Source: Clostridium kluyveri DSM 555 (GTDB lineage Bacteria > Bacillota > Clostridia > Clostridiales > Clostridiaceae). From it: a stretch of DNA of 64,000 nt. Location: contig NC_009706.1 of the NCBI RefSeq assembly GCF_000016505.1, positions 372,001-436,000 of the forward strand, in the 5' to 3' direction. The notes under the pieces are model-generated. The model made no database searches. It worked only from the letters and a program-made list of their open reading frames with translations, and was not told the DNA's origin. Position 1 is the first letter of the stretch. Each line of letters opens with the position of its first letter. Shown piece by piece: positions 1 to 9,178 of this stretch. The translations under genes were made by a program, and so were the position numbers.

Positions 1-324
1 CCATGGGCATGAATTCACATCATAATTCTAATAGGTTCCATATAAAATGTAAATACAAAAAGCATGAAACAGTGTTTTTTTGACATGAAAAGTTGGTGAA
101 GAGGATTAGAATGATTTTTATGTATGAAATAAGTTATTTCATGCTTTTTGCATTGCAGTATTATTTTTATAGGAATATAATGCGAATAATCTAACCAATA
201 AGAGCATTTCACAGGTTTATAAAATGAATAATGGTAATGTAAATAATTTTATTGTCTTAAGATAGAATTTTCTATAGATAGTTAAAGTTTAATTTAAAAT
301 GTAGTTAAAAAAGAGGTGATGTTA
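1..324. other. Non-coding stretch upstream of the epimerase-like gene
   Basis: No convincing gene is seen. A short open frame exists on the minus strand, but it has no ribosome binding site and no recognisable motif. The stretch presumably holds the promoter of the gene starting at 325; no clear -35/-10 pair stands out. Confidence 0.5.
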
Positions 325-1560
325 ATGAAAAATAATAAAATTAATAATAGAATTATAATAGTAATACTTACTGTAATAATATTAACTATTATAAATGTAT
401 ATTTTAAAAATAGCAGATTACCATCTGCTATAAATGTTTATACATCAATTAATAATGATCCGGAAACTATATTAAATTACTCTAAATATAAACATTCAGT
501 AGGAGGCTATAAAGAAGCTATTGAAGGATATGAGGCTGTTATAAATAACCCTTCATCAAGTAAATCTTTGAAATTGAAAGCACAGGCATATCTTATATTA
601 TCACAGCACGGACAAGCATTAGAACCAATTGAACCAATTAAATACTTAGAAGATAGCAAGGCTAAGAGTAATGAATTTAAAAGAACAGGCTATGTATTTT
701 TAGATAGGGTTGATTACATAACTACAGGGGATTATTTTAATGCCAGTAAAGAAACCTGTTATCATGAAAGTGAGTTTACTCATCTTGATGAAAATGGCTT
801 ACCTATGGTTAAATATAGTGATTATAATGGGGGAGATGGAAGTTTTCATTATAATCCTGTAACAATAGCACAGTTTTCCTTAACTGCATTTGGCAGATAT
901 AAAAATGGAACTGGTACAAAGAAACAGTTTATAGATTCAATTGATAAATTATTATCCCTGCAGAGTCCTTCCGGTGCTATGAGACTTGATTTTAGTTTCA
1001 AGCATTATATAAACAATGATATCTACAAACCAGGCTGGGTATCATCATTAGCCCAAGGACAAGCTATAAGTGCCTTTGTACGAGCATATCAGGTAACAGG
1101 TGATAATAAATATTTAGATGCAGCAGATAAAGCTTATATGTTTATGTGTATACCAGTAAATGAAGGTGGCACCAAGGATACTAGTGAGGATTTAGATGGA
1201 ACCGATAATGTATTTTTTCAAGAATACATTACTACACCAAAATCATATACTTTAAATGGCTTTATATTTACTATTATAGGTATTTATGATTTATCTCAAA
1301 CTAAAGATAGTATATATAAAGGAGATGCTCATAAGATGTTTGTTAATTGTAATGATACACTTCTAAAAGTTATACATAAATACGATTTAGGCTGTATGAC
1401 AGCTTATGATGCAGCATATATTACAAAAAAGGATCAGTATCCTAACATGAATATACAATACCATGCAAGTCATATAGAACTTGTAGATGCCATGTATTCT
1501 ATAACTAATAATCCCATATACAAATACTATAATTTAATGTGGAAATCCTATGTTGTTTGA
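325..1560 (+). CDS. Membrane-anchored D-glucuronyl C5-epimerase-like protein
   Basis: About 411 residues. An N-terminal hydrophobic stretch (roughly residues 6-25, rich in I/V/L) looks like an uncleaved signal anchor, so the rest should lie outside the membrane. The C-terminal half carries motifs of the D-glucuronyl C5-epimerase C-terminal family, notably GWVSSLAQGQAISAFVRAY and YTLNGFIFTIIGIYDL, which form part of an alpha/alpha barrel acting on uronic-acid polysaccharides. The segment at about residues 45-90 resembles a TPR-like helical pair. Earlier GTG (316) and ATG (319) codons are in frame, but AGAGGTGAT at 312-320 places the start at ATG 325. The substrate is unknown; a role in cell-surface polysaccharide or glycan modification is inferred from the family only. 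Confidence 0.75.
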   Translation: MKNNKINNRIIIVILTVIILTIINVYFKNSRLPSAINVYTSINNDPETILNYSKYKHSVGGYKEAIEGYEAVINNPSSSKSLKLKAQAYLILSQHGQALEPIEPIKYLEDSKAKSNEFKRTGYVFLDRVDYITTGDYFNASKETCYHESEFTHLDENGLPMVKYSDYNGGDGSFHYNPVTIAQFSLTAFGRYKNGTGTKKQFIDSIDKLLSLQSPSGAMRLDFSFKHYINNDIYKPGWVSSLAQGQAISAFVRAYQVTGDNKYLDAADKAYMFMCIPVNEGGTKDTSEDLDGTDNVFFQEYITTPKSYTLNGFIFTIIGIYDLSQTKDSIYKGDAHKMFVNCNDTLLKVIHKYDLGCMTAYDAAYITKKDQYPNMNIQYHASHIELVDAMYSITNNPIYKYYNLMWKSYVV

Positions 1561-1570
1561 TATATAGTTA

Positions 1571-1622
1571 TTGACTTGTGTTGTTTACAGGCGTAATATT
1601 AAATTATAAATTACACTTGTAA
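1571..1622 (+). promoter_or_regulatory. Promoter with twin BlaI-type operators
   Basis: TTGACT (1571-1576), a 17-bp spacer and TATAAT-like TAATAT (1594-1599) form a good sigma-A promoter. Two copies of the dyad TTACANNTGTAA overlap and follow it: TTACAGGCGTAA (1585-1596, one mismatch) and TTACACTTGTAA (1611-1622, perfect), 26 bp apart. TACA/TGTA dyads of this kind are typical BlaI/MecI operators. The first covers the -10 box, so the downstream repressor gene is probably autoregulated. Confidence 0.75.
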
Positions 1623-1640
1623 ACAGAAAGGAGAATGTTT

Positions 1641-2015
1641 TTGAGGAAAGTAGTTGCAATCTCTGATGCGGAACTAGAAATTATGAAAATAATATGGAAA
1701 AGCCCTAATATAACAGCAAATAAAATTATTGAAAAACTTAAAGGTAAAACTGAATGGAAACCTAATACCATAAAAACATTAATAAATAGATTACTTAATA
1801 AAGGGGCTATTGATTTTCAGAAGGAAGGAAAAGAATACTACTATTATAACTTGATTAATGAAGAGGAGTACAAAATTTCAGAGAGTAAGTCTTTTTTAAA
1901 TAAAATATTTAATGGATCCTTGAATTTGATGTTAATGAACTTTATAAAAACTAAGAACCTGTCAGAAAAAGATATTGAAGAATTGAAAAAAATTTTAAAT
2001 AATGCCCATAAATAA
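1641..2015 (+). CDS. BlaI/MecI-family transcriptional repressor
   Basis: About 124 residues. The N-terminal winged helix shows the family pattern ISDAELEIMKIIWKSPNITA, NTIKTLINRLLNKGAI and a wing with EYYYYN; the C-terminal helices are for dimerisation. BlaI/MecI proteins repress promoters as dimers and are inactivated when a partner M56 membrane protease senses an antibiotic or cell-wall signal. TTG 1641 is preferred because AAAGGAG (1627-1633) lies 7 bases upstream; ATG 1635 is too close to it. The gene is followed after 19 bases by a BlaR1-like gene, the classical sensor/repressor pair. No beta-lactamase gene is adjacent, so the regulated function is unknown; the twin operator just upstream points to self-control. 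Confidence 0.85.
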   Translation: MRKVVAISDAELEIMKIIWKSPNITANKIIEKLKGKTEWKPNTIKTLINRLLNKGAIDFQKEGKEYYYYNLINEEEYKISESKSFLNKIFNGSLNLMLMNFIKTKNLSEKDIEELKKILNNAHK

Positions 2016-2034
2016 ATGATGATGAGGTTTGCAT

Positions 2035-4081
2035 ATGGTGGATATAGTAAAAATACTATTTTTAATGTCACTGCAGGGAAGCTTTTTAGTTGTATTTATA
2101 CTTTTAATAAAATTAATTTTAAGAGAAAGACTTAATGTCAAATTTCACTACTTTATATGGTTTCTGTTAGTAATAAAACTTATCATCCCTTATGGCCCCG
2201 AGAGCAATTTCAGCATATTTAACATATTTAATTCTGTAGTGGATATAAGGACTACTGGGTTAAATCCTGTTTTTAAAATTAATAAAAATAACTTTACCAT
2301 ATCAGATATTAAACAGGTAGAGCTTATAAAAAACACTGGAACTACAGAAAAACCTAAAAATACTATAAACCCAAATAGTATACCTGAATCAGATAAAAAA
2401 ATGATTATAAATTTATATTTATATGTATATGGATTCTAGGCATTATGATCATGAGTATATTTATATTATATGGAACTATAAAGATTAGGCTTATTAAAAA
2501 ATTATCTACTTACCAGCAATCATCTAATATTAATAAAATTTTAGATGATTGTTTAGACATAATGGGTATTAAAAAAAAGTAAATTTAGTATATACCTATA
2601 AAATAAACAATCCGTGTATATATGGGGTTATCAAGCCTTCAATTTTTATACCTATAAAGATTTTGGAAAGTATTTCAGAAGATGAATTTAAGTATATTTT
2701 ATTACATGAGGTTTCTCATTTTAAAAGAAAAGATACTTTAGTAAATTGGATATTGATAATACTGAATATTATATACTGGTATAATCCTGTGATATGGTAT
2801 GGATTTTATAAGATGAGGCAGGATCGTGAAATTGCATGTGATAACTGTGCCCTGAAGTATTTAGAACATGGGGAAAATATAAAGTATGGAAGTGCAATTA
2901 TAAAATTGATACAGCTAACTAATGAATCACAGATTTTAATTGGTACTACCTCAATAGTTAGTAGCAAATCTGAAATAAAAAAGAGAATTATTATGATATC
3001 AAAACATAAAAAAACATCATGGAAAGGCATATTATTTGGGAGTATAGTTATTATAGGTGTGGGAATAGTTGGATTGACGTCATCTAGTTTAAAATTAAGT
3101 GCCCTAGATAACCATAAGATCACATTTACAAATAAAACTTTGGAAAAGGCCTTAAGAGAGAAAATGAATAAACCGGAGGGAGATATATTAAAAAGCGATG
3201 TATTAAAGATAGATGAACTCAACCTATCATATAAAGAAAAAGAACTTAAATCTTTAGATGGCATTGAGAATTTAACCAACTTGAAGAGTTTAAATTTAAC
3301 ATTTAGTTACGCAGTTGATATATCACCTTTAAAAGATCTAACAAAACTCCACTATCTAAACCTTTCAAGAAATTATTTTATATTGAATAAAGACATATCT
3401 TCCTTGAAAAATTTAGTGAACCTGGAAAGGCTGGATTTGTCATCGGATGGAATAGAAGATTTAACTCCATTAAAAAATATGAAAAATTTAAGGGTATTGA
3501 ATTTATATTCTAATGAAATTACGGATTTAAACCCTATTAAAGACTTGAATCAGCTTAAAGAAATTAATTTAAGTGGTGGTTCGAGGGATGGATATAACCA
3601 TATAAAAGATATTTCTATATTAAAGGATTTTAAAGATCTTCATAATCTAAATATTTCATTTAATGATGTTACCAAATCAGTTGTTGATGATTTGCAGAAA
3701 GCTCTTCCAGATTGCAATGTGAAATGTAAACAATTAGGAGAATTAGATTATCCCAGATTTATAACCTGCCAGGGATGGACCGGAGATGAAAAATATTGGA
3801 ATGATAACACTGAAGATAATTCATTTTATGCAGAATTCAATCCATTTAGTGGAGTTGATATAAGAGAGATAGCTTACAGTACAGAGCCTTATACTATAAA
3901 GCTCAATTCAAATATTGTAAGTGAAAAATTGACTGTAAGAGTCTATTATGATGGAAAAAAACTCTTTGAAAAAGAGAATCCTGAAGGTGAAACTGTAAAT
4001 ATTCCATATACATCTAAAGGAGTATATATTGAAAGTGTGGGAGAAGGAGCAAAGGGTAATTTTAAATTTGAATTGAAGTAG
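2035..4081 (+). pseudogene. BlaR1-like M56 protease fused to leucine-rich repeats, two frameshifts
   Basis: The first part (2035-2439) is the BlaR1 N-terminal membrane region and ends at a premature TAG. Reading continues in a second frame from about 2430 (TGG ATT CTA GGC) to a TAA at 2580, then in a third frame to 4081. Removing one AT pair near 2427 and adding one A to the A8 run at 2571-2578 restores a single frame through the M56 region. The third segment has the zinc-protease motif HEVSH in LLHEVSHFKRKD, a transmembrane helix (FGSIVIIGVGIVGLTS), about five SDS22/internalin-like leucine-rich repeats (for example LTNLKSLNL, LVNLERLDL) and a beta-rich C-terminal tail. ATG 2035 follows GATGAGG. 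The repeats replace the usual BlaR1 penicillin-binding sensor. The gene pairs with the upstream BlaI-like repressor. Confidence 0.75.
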
Positions 4082-4103
4082 TTGATGCATTGTTATTAAT
4101 TTT

Positions 4104-4118
4104 TGTGCCTTTGGCACA
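4104..4118. other. Short hairpin between the BlaR1-like gene and the next gene
   Basis: TGTGCC-TTT-GGCACA forms a perfect 6-bp stem with a 3-base loop just ahead of the next ribosome binding site. It lacks a T-tract, so it is unlikely to be a full terminator; it may affect translation or RNA processing. Confidence 0.35.
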
Positions 4119-4139
4119 GTGAAGGGAATGATAAATTTT

Positions 4140-5318
4140 ATGAAAAATAAAAAATTATTAGCTTTGGTTTTAATTGTGTCCTTGTCTACGTCTTCATCAA
4201 TTTTATTAAAATCTAATAGGGTATATGCATATTCCATTTCTAATGGAATTCAAAATGTAGTAAGAATTGGAGGAACTAACAGGTTTGATACATCATCTAA
4301 AATAGCTGAGCATGGATGGAAGCAGTCAGATAATGTGGTATTGGTTGGTGCTGAGAGTGATGTTGATTTTGCAGATGCTTTGGCAGGGACACCTCTGGCA
4401 TATTCTTTAAATGCACCTATATTACTTACCAATATAATTAGCACTCCTGATGAAATTAGTGATGAGATAAGTAAATTAAAAGCTAAGAATATATATATAT
4501 TAGGAGGAACTGGGACAGTATCTCAAGTACAGGAAAATATTTTTAAATCAGAAGGATATGCTGTCACTAGGATAGCTGGAGCCACAAGATATGACACAGC
4601 CATAAAAATAGCAGATGAATTAAACAATAAATCTAAATTATCAAAGGTATATCTAACAACAAGCAGTCAGTTTCAATATGCATTAGCTGCCGCAACTTAT
4701 GCAGCTTTAGAAAATGCAGCAATTTTATTCACGGATGGAGATATCTTAAATCAAGCTACTCAATTAGAAATATTAAAGTTAGATGTAAAAGATGTAGAAA
4801 TAATAGGTGGAAGTGGTATAGTCTCATCAGATGTTGATTCTGAATTAAAAGAATTGGGTTTAAATGTTTCCAGAGTTGGAGGCAATACACCAGAGGAGGT
4901 GGTCTCAAATCTCATAAATCAAAATGAAGATAAAATAAATGGCATAGCAATAGCAAGTAATAGCATATTCTCTGATGCACTCTCTGGGGCTGTACTCTCT
5001 GCTAAAAATAATATGGCTACTGTATTTGTAAATGAAACTTTTGATTATAGTAATATAGCTAATAATATTACAAGTGCAGTTATATATGGGGGAACGGGAG
5101 TAGTGAGTCAATCTTTAGAAGATGAAGTTAAAAATATGGGGGATACTATTGACATATCTAAATTAGGTGATAGAGACCAAGCAATAAAAGATGATAATGT
5201 AGTTATGATTTCAACAATAGATTCTCAAGATAAGGAAGATAAAAATGAGGTCTATAATACAAAAGAAGATATGGGAGTAACTGTACTTAGCTTCTCATCT
5301 AATAGTATAAAAAATTAA
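4140..5318 (+). CDS. Secreted protein with cell-wall-binding repeats (CWBR2)
   Basis: About 392 residues. A signal peptide (KNKKLLALVLIVSLSTSSS) precedes three repeats of the cell-wall-binding family PF04122, recognisable by RIGGTNRFDTSSKIAE, YILGGTGTVS, RIAGATRYDTAIKIAD, EIIGGSGIVS, RVGGN and VIYGGTGVVS. Such repeats non-covalently anchor clostridial surface proteins. No separate catalytic domain is visible. ATG 4128 is also possible; the AAGGG at 4122-4126 is too near 4128 and rather far from 4140, so the start is uncertain. The frame stops at 5318 just after an A6 run (5309-5314). With one extra A, translation would continue for about 37 sensible residues to 5428, so the C-terminus may be truncated by a frameshift. 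Confidence 0.8.
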   Translation: MKNKKLLALVLIVSLSTSSSILLKSNRVYAYSISNGIQNVVRIGGTNRFDTSSKIAEHGWKQSDNVVLVGAESDVDFADALAGTPLAYSLNAPILLTNIISTPDEISDEISKLKAKNIYILGGTGTVSQVQENIFKSEGYAVTRIAGATRYDTAIKIADELNNKSKLSKVYLTTSSQFQYALAAATYAALENAAILFTDGDILNQATQLEILKLDVKDVEIIGGSGIVSSDVDSELKELGLNVSRVGGNTPEEVVSNLINQNEDKINGIAIASNSIFSDALSGAVLSAKNNMATVFVNETFDYSNIANNITSAVIYGGTGVVSQSLEDEVKNMGDTIDISKLGDRDQAIKDDNVVMISTIDSQDKEDKNEVYNTKEDMGVTVLSFSSNSIKN

Positions 5319-5575
5319 AAATAAATGGTTCACAGGATACAATTTCTACTATAGATGAATCAAAACTTAAGTTGGTTGCAGATATTATTATAAATTCGCT
5401 AGTTAACTTGGAAGTTTTAAATTATTGAGGTAAAATAACTGCTACCCCCAAAATACTTATGAGCTAAACAATGTTTATTTCTAGAAGAAATCAGTATATA
5501 ATATAGAAAATTGGAATTATATTGTGTAGATTTTGGTAATAGATGTTGAGGCAAATCACAAGGGGGTATAAGTTA

Positions 5576-6972
5576 ATGATAAATTATAGTAAAATAGTGG
5601 GTATATTTTCTAGAGTCGATGAGGATTTAGGGAACAGTTCTCTGCTGGTTTCAGTGAGAAAAGGACTTACATATATGATTCCATTATTGTTAATTGGTTC
5701 TATAGCATTAGTTTTCTTAAGTTTGCCCATTCCTGCATATCAAAATATAAGAACCATCGAAGACTTGCAAGGTTATCATCTATTCCTATAATTTTTAATA
5801 TTAATGAACTTATTGTATTTGGTCTTCCCATAGTATTAAATCCAGTTTATCTTATTCCATTTTTATTTACACCAATAATATTAACTATAACTTCTTATTT
5901 AGCCATATATTCAGGTTTGGTACCCTATACAATAACTACTGTTGAATGGACAACTCCCATTCTTTTAAGTGGATATGTTGCAACTAATTCTATAAAAGGT
6001 AGTATACTGCAAATATTTAATTTAACACTTGGAATTTTGTGTTATATACCTTTTGTTAAGTTGGCAGAAAGTGTTTCTTATATAAGAATGATAAATAGTT
6101 TTAGAAGGGTATGTACTGTATTTAAAGAAAATGAAGAAAAGGGAATAGTCAGTACGTTGATTTCAAGAAATGATGATACGGGAAATATATCAAGATTTTT
6201 AACAGCTGATTTGGAGTATGCTCTTAAAAATAATAAAGTCATGTTGTTCTATCAACCACAAGTGGACTATAAAGGCGATATTTTTGGGGTAGAAGCTCTG
6301 CTTAGGTGGAAACATGATATATATGGATACATTTATCCTCCTTTAGTTATTGCATTGGCATCAGAAGGGCATCTCATGGATAAACTTAGCTATTGGATAT
6401 TAAATAGAGTCTGTAGTGATTTAAATAAAATGAATAAGCTTGGATTTCGAAATATCATAGTATCTATAAATATGTCTGTAGCCCAATTAGAAAACGATTA
6501 TTTTGTTAATAATCTTCAAAAAAGTATTAAAAAGCATAAAATAGCACAAGATAAACTTGAAATTGAAATAACAGAGCAAATTGCATTGAGGAGTAGTAAA
6601 GATATTAGGGATAGAATCATGGCTATGAAGAAATTGGGAGTAAGATTGGCCATGGATGATTTTGGTATAGGACATAGCTCTTTGATGTATCTTAAAGAAT
6701 ATGAATTTGATACTATAAAGCTGGATGGTTCTTTAGTTCGGGAAATTTTATATAATAATAATTGCAGGGATATTATTCAGTCTATTGTATCCTTGGGGAA
6801 ATCATTAAATTATTCAGTAATAGCGGAATATGTGGAAGAAGAAGAGCAGCGAGATATACTTTATGAACTTGGATGTCATAGATATCAAGGATATTTATAC
6901 AGTAAACCTCTTAATTATGATGAGCTAATAGAATATTTATTAGACAAATGTAAGAGTAAATTCTGTGGGTAA
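5576..6972 (+). pseudogene. PTS EIIC-like membrane domain fused to EAL domain, internal deletion
   Basis: Starts at ATG 5576 behind AAGGGGG. The first part (to 5791) is the N-terminus of a lactose/cellobiose-type PTS EIIC domain (SVRKGLTYMIPLLLIGS). Around 5770-5780 it jumps, out of frame, to the C-terminal EIIC motif FNINELIVFGLPIVLNP, so roughly 200-250 residues of the transporter domain are missing compared with the family. The EAL domain follows with the usual catalytic set visible: EALLRW, INMS, EIEITEQ, DDFGIGHSS, IKLDG, AEYVEEEE and QGYLYSKPL (the family usually has AEGVE). Fused EIIC-EAL proteins occur in clostridia and are thought to link a membrane signal to c-di-GMP breakdown. An internal start could still give an EAL protein with a few membrane helices. 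Confidence 0.75.
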
Positions 6973-7013
6973 GTGGGATAAAGTTCAGATTTTGTTATTT
7001 TCTATATAGTAGA

Positions 7014-7068
7014 TAAAAAAGCCATGTGTAAAGGAAAATAAATTTTTCTCTATGTGCATGGCTTTTGT
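7014..7068. terminator. Bidirectional terminator between convergent genes
   Basis: AAAAGCCATG and CATGGCTTTT form a 10-bp stem around an AT-rich loop, flanked by A and T runs on both sides. It separates the EAL pseudogene (plus) from the cyclase pseudogene (minus). Confidence 0.7.
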
Positions 7069-7092
7069 CTACAGAAATTTCAGATATCTTTA

Positions 7093-7671
7093 CTATACTT
7101 CTGCTATTACCCGGCAAGGAAGTCCGGAAAACCCGCTCATATTTACAGGGAAAGTATATACTGTAAAGAAATTAGAGGTCATTTCTCCTAATAATAGGTC
7201 TAGATTGCTTAAATTTTCAATAATGAATATTCCGCTATCTGCACAATATTGATCTGCCCTAGGATGATTTTCAGGTTTTTTAATTCCAGCCATGTCTACT
7301 CCTATAAAGCTTACTTTTTTGTCAATGAGGTAATCAATCAATTTATCAGATAGTTCTATATATGTGGAAAAGTATTCTTTTGTACCATATCCATACTTTT
7401 TTAGTATTCCTGAATGAAATATTACAAAATCATTTTGCTGTATGCTGCTTAAATCTAGATCTTCTACATTTACTTCTGAAGCTTTTATATTACTTATATC
7501 AAATATCTTTCCTTTAGTAAGGATATTTTCTATGGAAAATTCCTTGTCCATAATGTCAAAATGTGTTCCTATATGGCCTGCTTTTTCTAAGCCTGAATTT
7601 ATTTAACCTATTGAGGCTAACATAGTATCTAGTATCTTTTTTTCTATTTTAAAGCTTAAATCAATTTTCAT
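7093..7671 (-). pseudogene. Cyclase/kynurenine-formamidase-like protein with premature stop
   Basis: Read from ATG 7671, behind a good site (GGAGGAG), the frame encodes 22 residues, then an in-frame TAA at 7605-7603, then 169 further residues without interruption. The rest matches the metal-dependent cyclase family (PF04199): GHIGTHFD is the metal-binding motif, followed by FVIFHSG, IGVDMAGI and HPRADQYCADSGIFIIENL. Downstream ATG 7551 would give a product lacking the HxGTHxD metal ligands, so the gene is probably dead unless the stop is read through. It is divergent from the MarR-type gene at 7833 and is a plausible former target of that regulator. Confidence 0.75.
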
Positions 7672-7788
7672 TTTAAACTCCTCCATAAAATTTTATTTTC
7701 CCAGAAAATAATAATATAATAACACAATATTATTTCCTTGTAAACTATTTTTTAAAATATTTATATAGGATTATTATTAATACTATGA

Positions 7789-7814
7789 TATAATTATTTC
7801 CTAGGATAATAATT
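7789..7814 (+). promoter_or_regulatory. -10 box and dyad, probable MarR-type operator
   Basis: TATAAT (7789-7794) overlaps the inverted repeat AATTATT (7792-7798) / AATAATT (7808-7814) centred on CCTAGG. The position over the start of transcription suits autorepression by the gene that follows at 7833. The -35 region is weak. Confidence 0.5.
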
Positions 7815-7832
7815 TTGAAGGAGTTTTTAATT

Positions 7833-8330
7833 ATGGAAATAGATAATGAAAAAATACAAATAAAGTTGATATTAAATAGAATGACAAATCTATGGGATTA
7901 TATAACTAATTTTGCTGAGATACATGAGAAGTCTTTAAAAGAATTATTAATTAAATACCATTATGAAGATATACTTAATAAAAATTTAATGCTTTCTGAA
8001 TTTCATGTTATAGATTGTATAGGAAAAAATCAGCTGCCTAATGCAACTTTTATATCAAAGGAATTAGATATGACCAAGGGAGCAATATCTAAAATAGCTG
8101 CTAAATTAATAAAAAAGGGTTTTATAAAGGGAAATCGTTTAGAGGATAATAAAAAAGAAATTTATTATACCCTAACATCTAAGGGAAAAACAGTTTTTCA
8201 GATACATAAGGAGCTTCATGAGATAGAGAATAGAAAACTTATAAATATGTTGAATAGATATAATAAAGAAGAATTGAACACAATTAATAATTTTTTAGGT
8301 GATTGTATAAATAGTTTATTCCAAGAATAA
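7833..8330 (+). CDS. MarR-family transcriptional regulator
   Basis: About 165 residues. The winged-helix core is seen as LMLSEFHVIDCIG, NATFISKELDMTKGAISKIAAKLIKKGFI and a wing with EIYYTLTSKGK; flanking helices should form the dimer interface. ATG 7833 is chosen because AAGGAG at 7818-7823 lies 9 bases upstream; TTG 7815 overlaps that site. MarR proteins usually repress adjacent or divergent genes in response to small ligands; here the divergent gene is the broken cyclase. A dyad over the -10 box suggests autoregulation. The ligand is unknown. Confidence 0.85.
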   Translation: MEIDNEKIQIKLILNRMTNLWDYITNFAEIHEKSLKELLIKYHYEDILNKNLMLSEFHVIDCIGKNQLPNATFISKELDMTKGAISKIAAKLIKKGFIKGNRLEDNKKEIYYTLTSKGKTVFQIHKELHEIENRKLINMLNRYNKEELNTINNFLGDCINSLFQE

Positions 8331-8635
8331 CAGTATAATACTACAGGCTTTTTTAAAGCAGAAATTTTATGTATAATCATGGAAGTGCTGTGGCAGAGGT
8401 TTTTATATTATTCGCCTTTGTAGTAAGAGTTTATATTTCAGAACTTCGTCTACTAATGGAATTTAGATGAAACTTTGCTGGTGTATTAAATGGGACGAAA
8501 GGTGGAAGAAGAGTCACTTCATACTACTTTACAAGAATTTTAAAATATGATAAAATGAAAAATGTATAAATATACTTAATTGTTTAAATTTATATTAAAA
8601 AGATATCAATCATTTTATGGCCATCTATATTTAAA

Positions 8636-8669
8636 AAATAAGTATTTGATTTTTCAAGTACTTATTTTT
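8636..8669 (+). terminator. Rho-independent terminator
   Basis: AAATAAGTATTTGA pairs with TCAAGTACTTATTT (one wobble) around a T-rich loop, with a T run at the end. It follows the structured region, not a recognised gene end, so it may terminate a small RNA. Confidence 0.6.
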
Positions 8670-8683
8670 GCTTTTTGAAACAG

Positions 8684-8716
8684 TTATCAACAGTGTGTTG
8701 TTGATAATGTGGACAA
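8684..8716. other. Cluster of three DnaA-box-like 9-mers
   Basis: TTATCAACA (8684-8692, plus), TGTTGATAA (8699-8707, the same 9-mer on the minus strand) and TGTGGACAA (8708-8716, TTGTCCACA on the minus strand) lie within 33 bp. Each differs from consensus TTATCCACA by one base. The first two also form a hairpin, so the resemblance could be accidental. Confidence 0.35.
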
Positions 8717-9178
8717 CTAATATTAAGAAAATGAAAATATAGTGGAAAATTATATACTGAATAAATACTTTTTATATTGAAAAGCTATATTAGAGATATA
8801 AGTAAATCATTTAAAAGACAGCTCTTTAAATTTTTTTGGGTTTTTAATAGTCTGTTGACTATAAAATTCTGATAAAATAAAGTTATTACACGGTATTTAA
8901 AATAATATGATGAAATTTGTAAAAAATACTTTATAGAAAGGGAAAAAAGACGAAAGAGTTATTAAATAGCTCTCAATGATTAGATATTGGTGATATTGTA
9001 AAGGTCAGACATATATTAAGTGTGAAAACACATATTACCATTTATAGGATGTTTTATTATTTTTTTAAATATACTGGAAAAGAATGAGGGAGGGGGGAAG
9101 TAAAACATATCTTAGCAGAACTCGGAGGAATATTAGAATATGTAAAATATAGAATTGATTTTTTGGAGGGGGTTTACT

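Larger units (their letters stand above)
8331..9178. other. Long non-coding region with predicted RNA structure
   Basis: No protein gene is seen. Between 8379 and 8520 there are nested complementary segments: GAAGTG near 8380 with CACTTC at 8515-8520, CAGAGG with CCTTTG, and TTCGTCTA with TAGATGAA. These could form a folded RNA. A strong terminator follows at 8636-8669. Three DnaA-box-like 9-mers lie at 8684-8716. The remainder up to 9178 is AT-rich leader of the chemoreceptor gene. Confidence 0.45.

Noticed and set aside
15-212. 65-codon open frame on the minus strand
   Set aside because: No ribosome binding site, no known motif, low-complexity AT-rich composition.
2571-2578. Programmed frameshift on the A8 run to rescue the BlaR1-like gene
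   Set aside because: A second, unrelated AT insertion upstream still breaks the frame, so decay is the simpler reading.
8331-9178. c-di-GMP-I riboswitch before the chemoreceptor
   Set aside because: The conserved GGGCAAA and GCAAAGCC-type blocks of that class are absent; only generic stems are seen.
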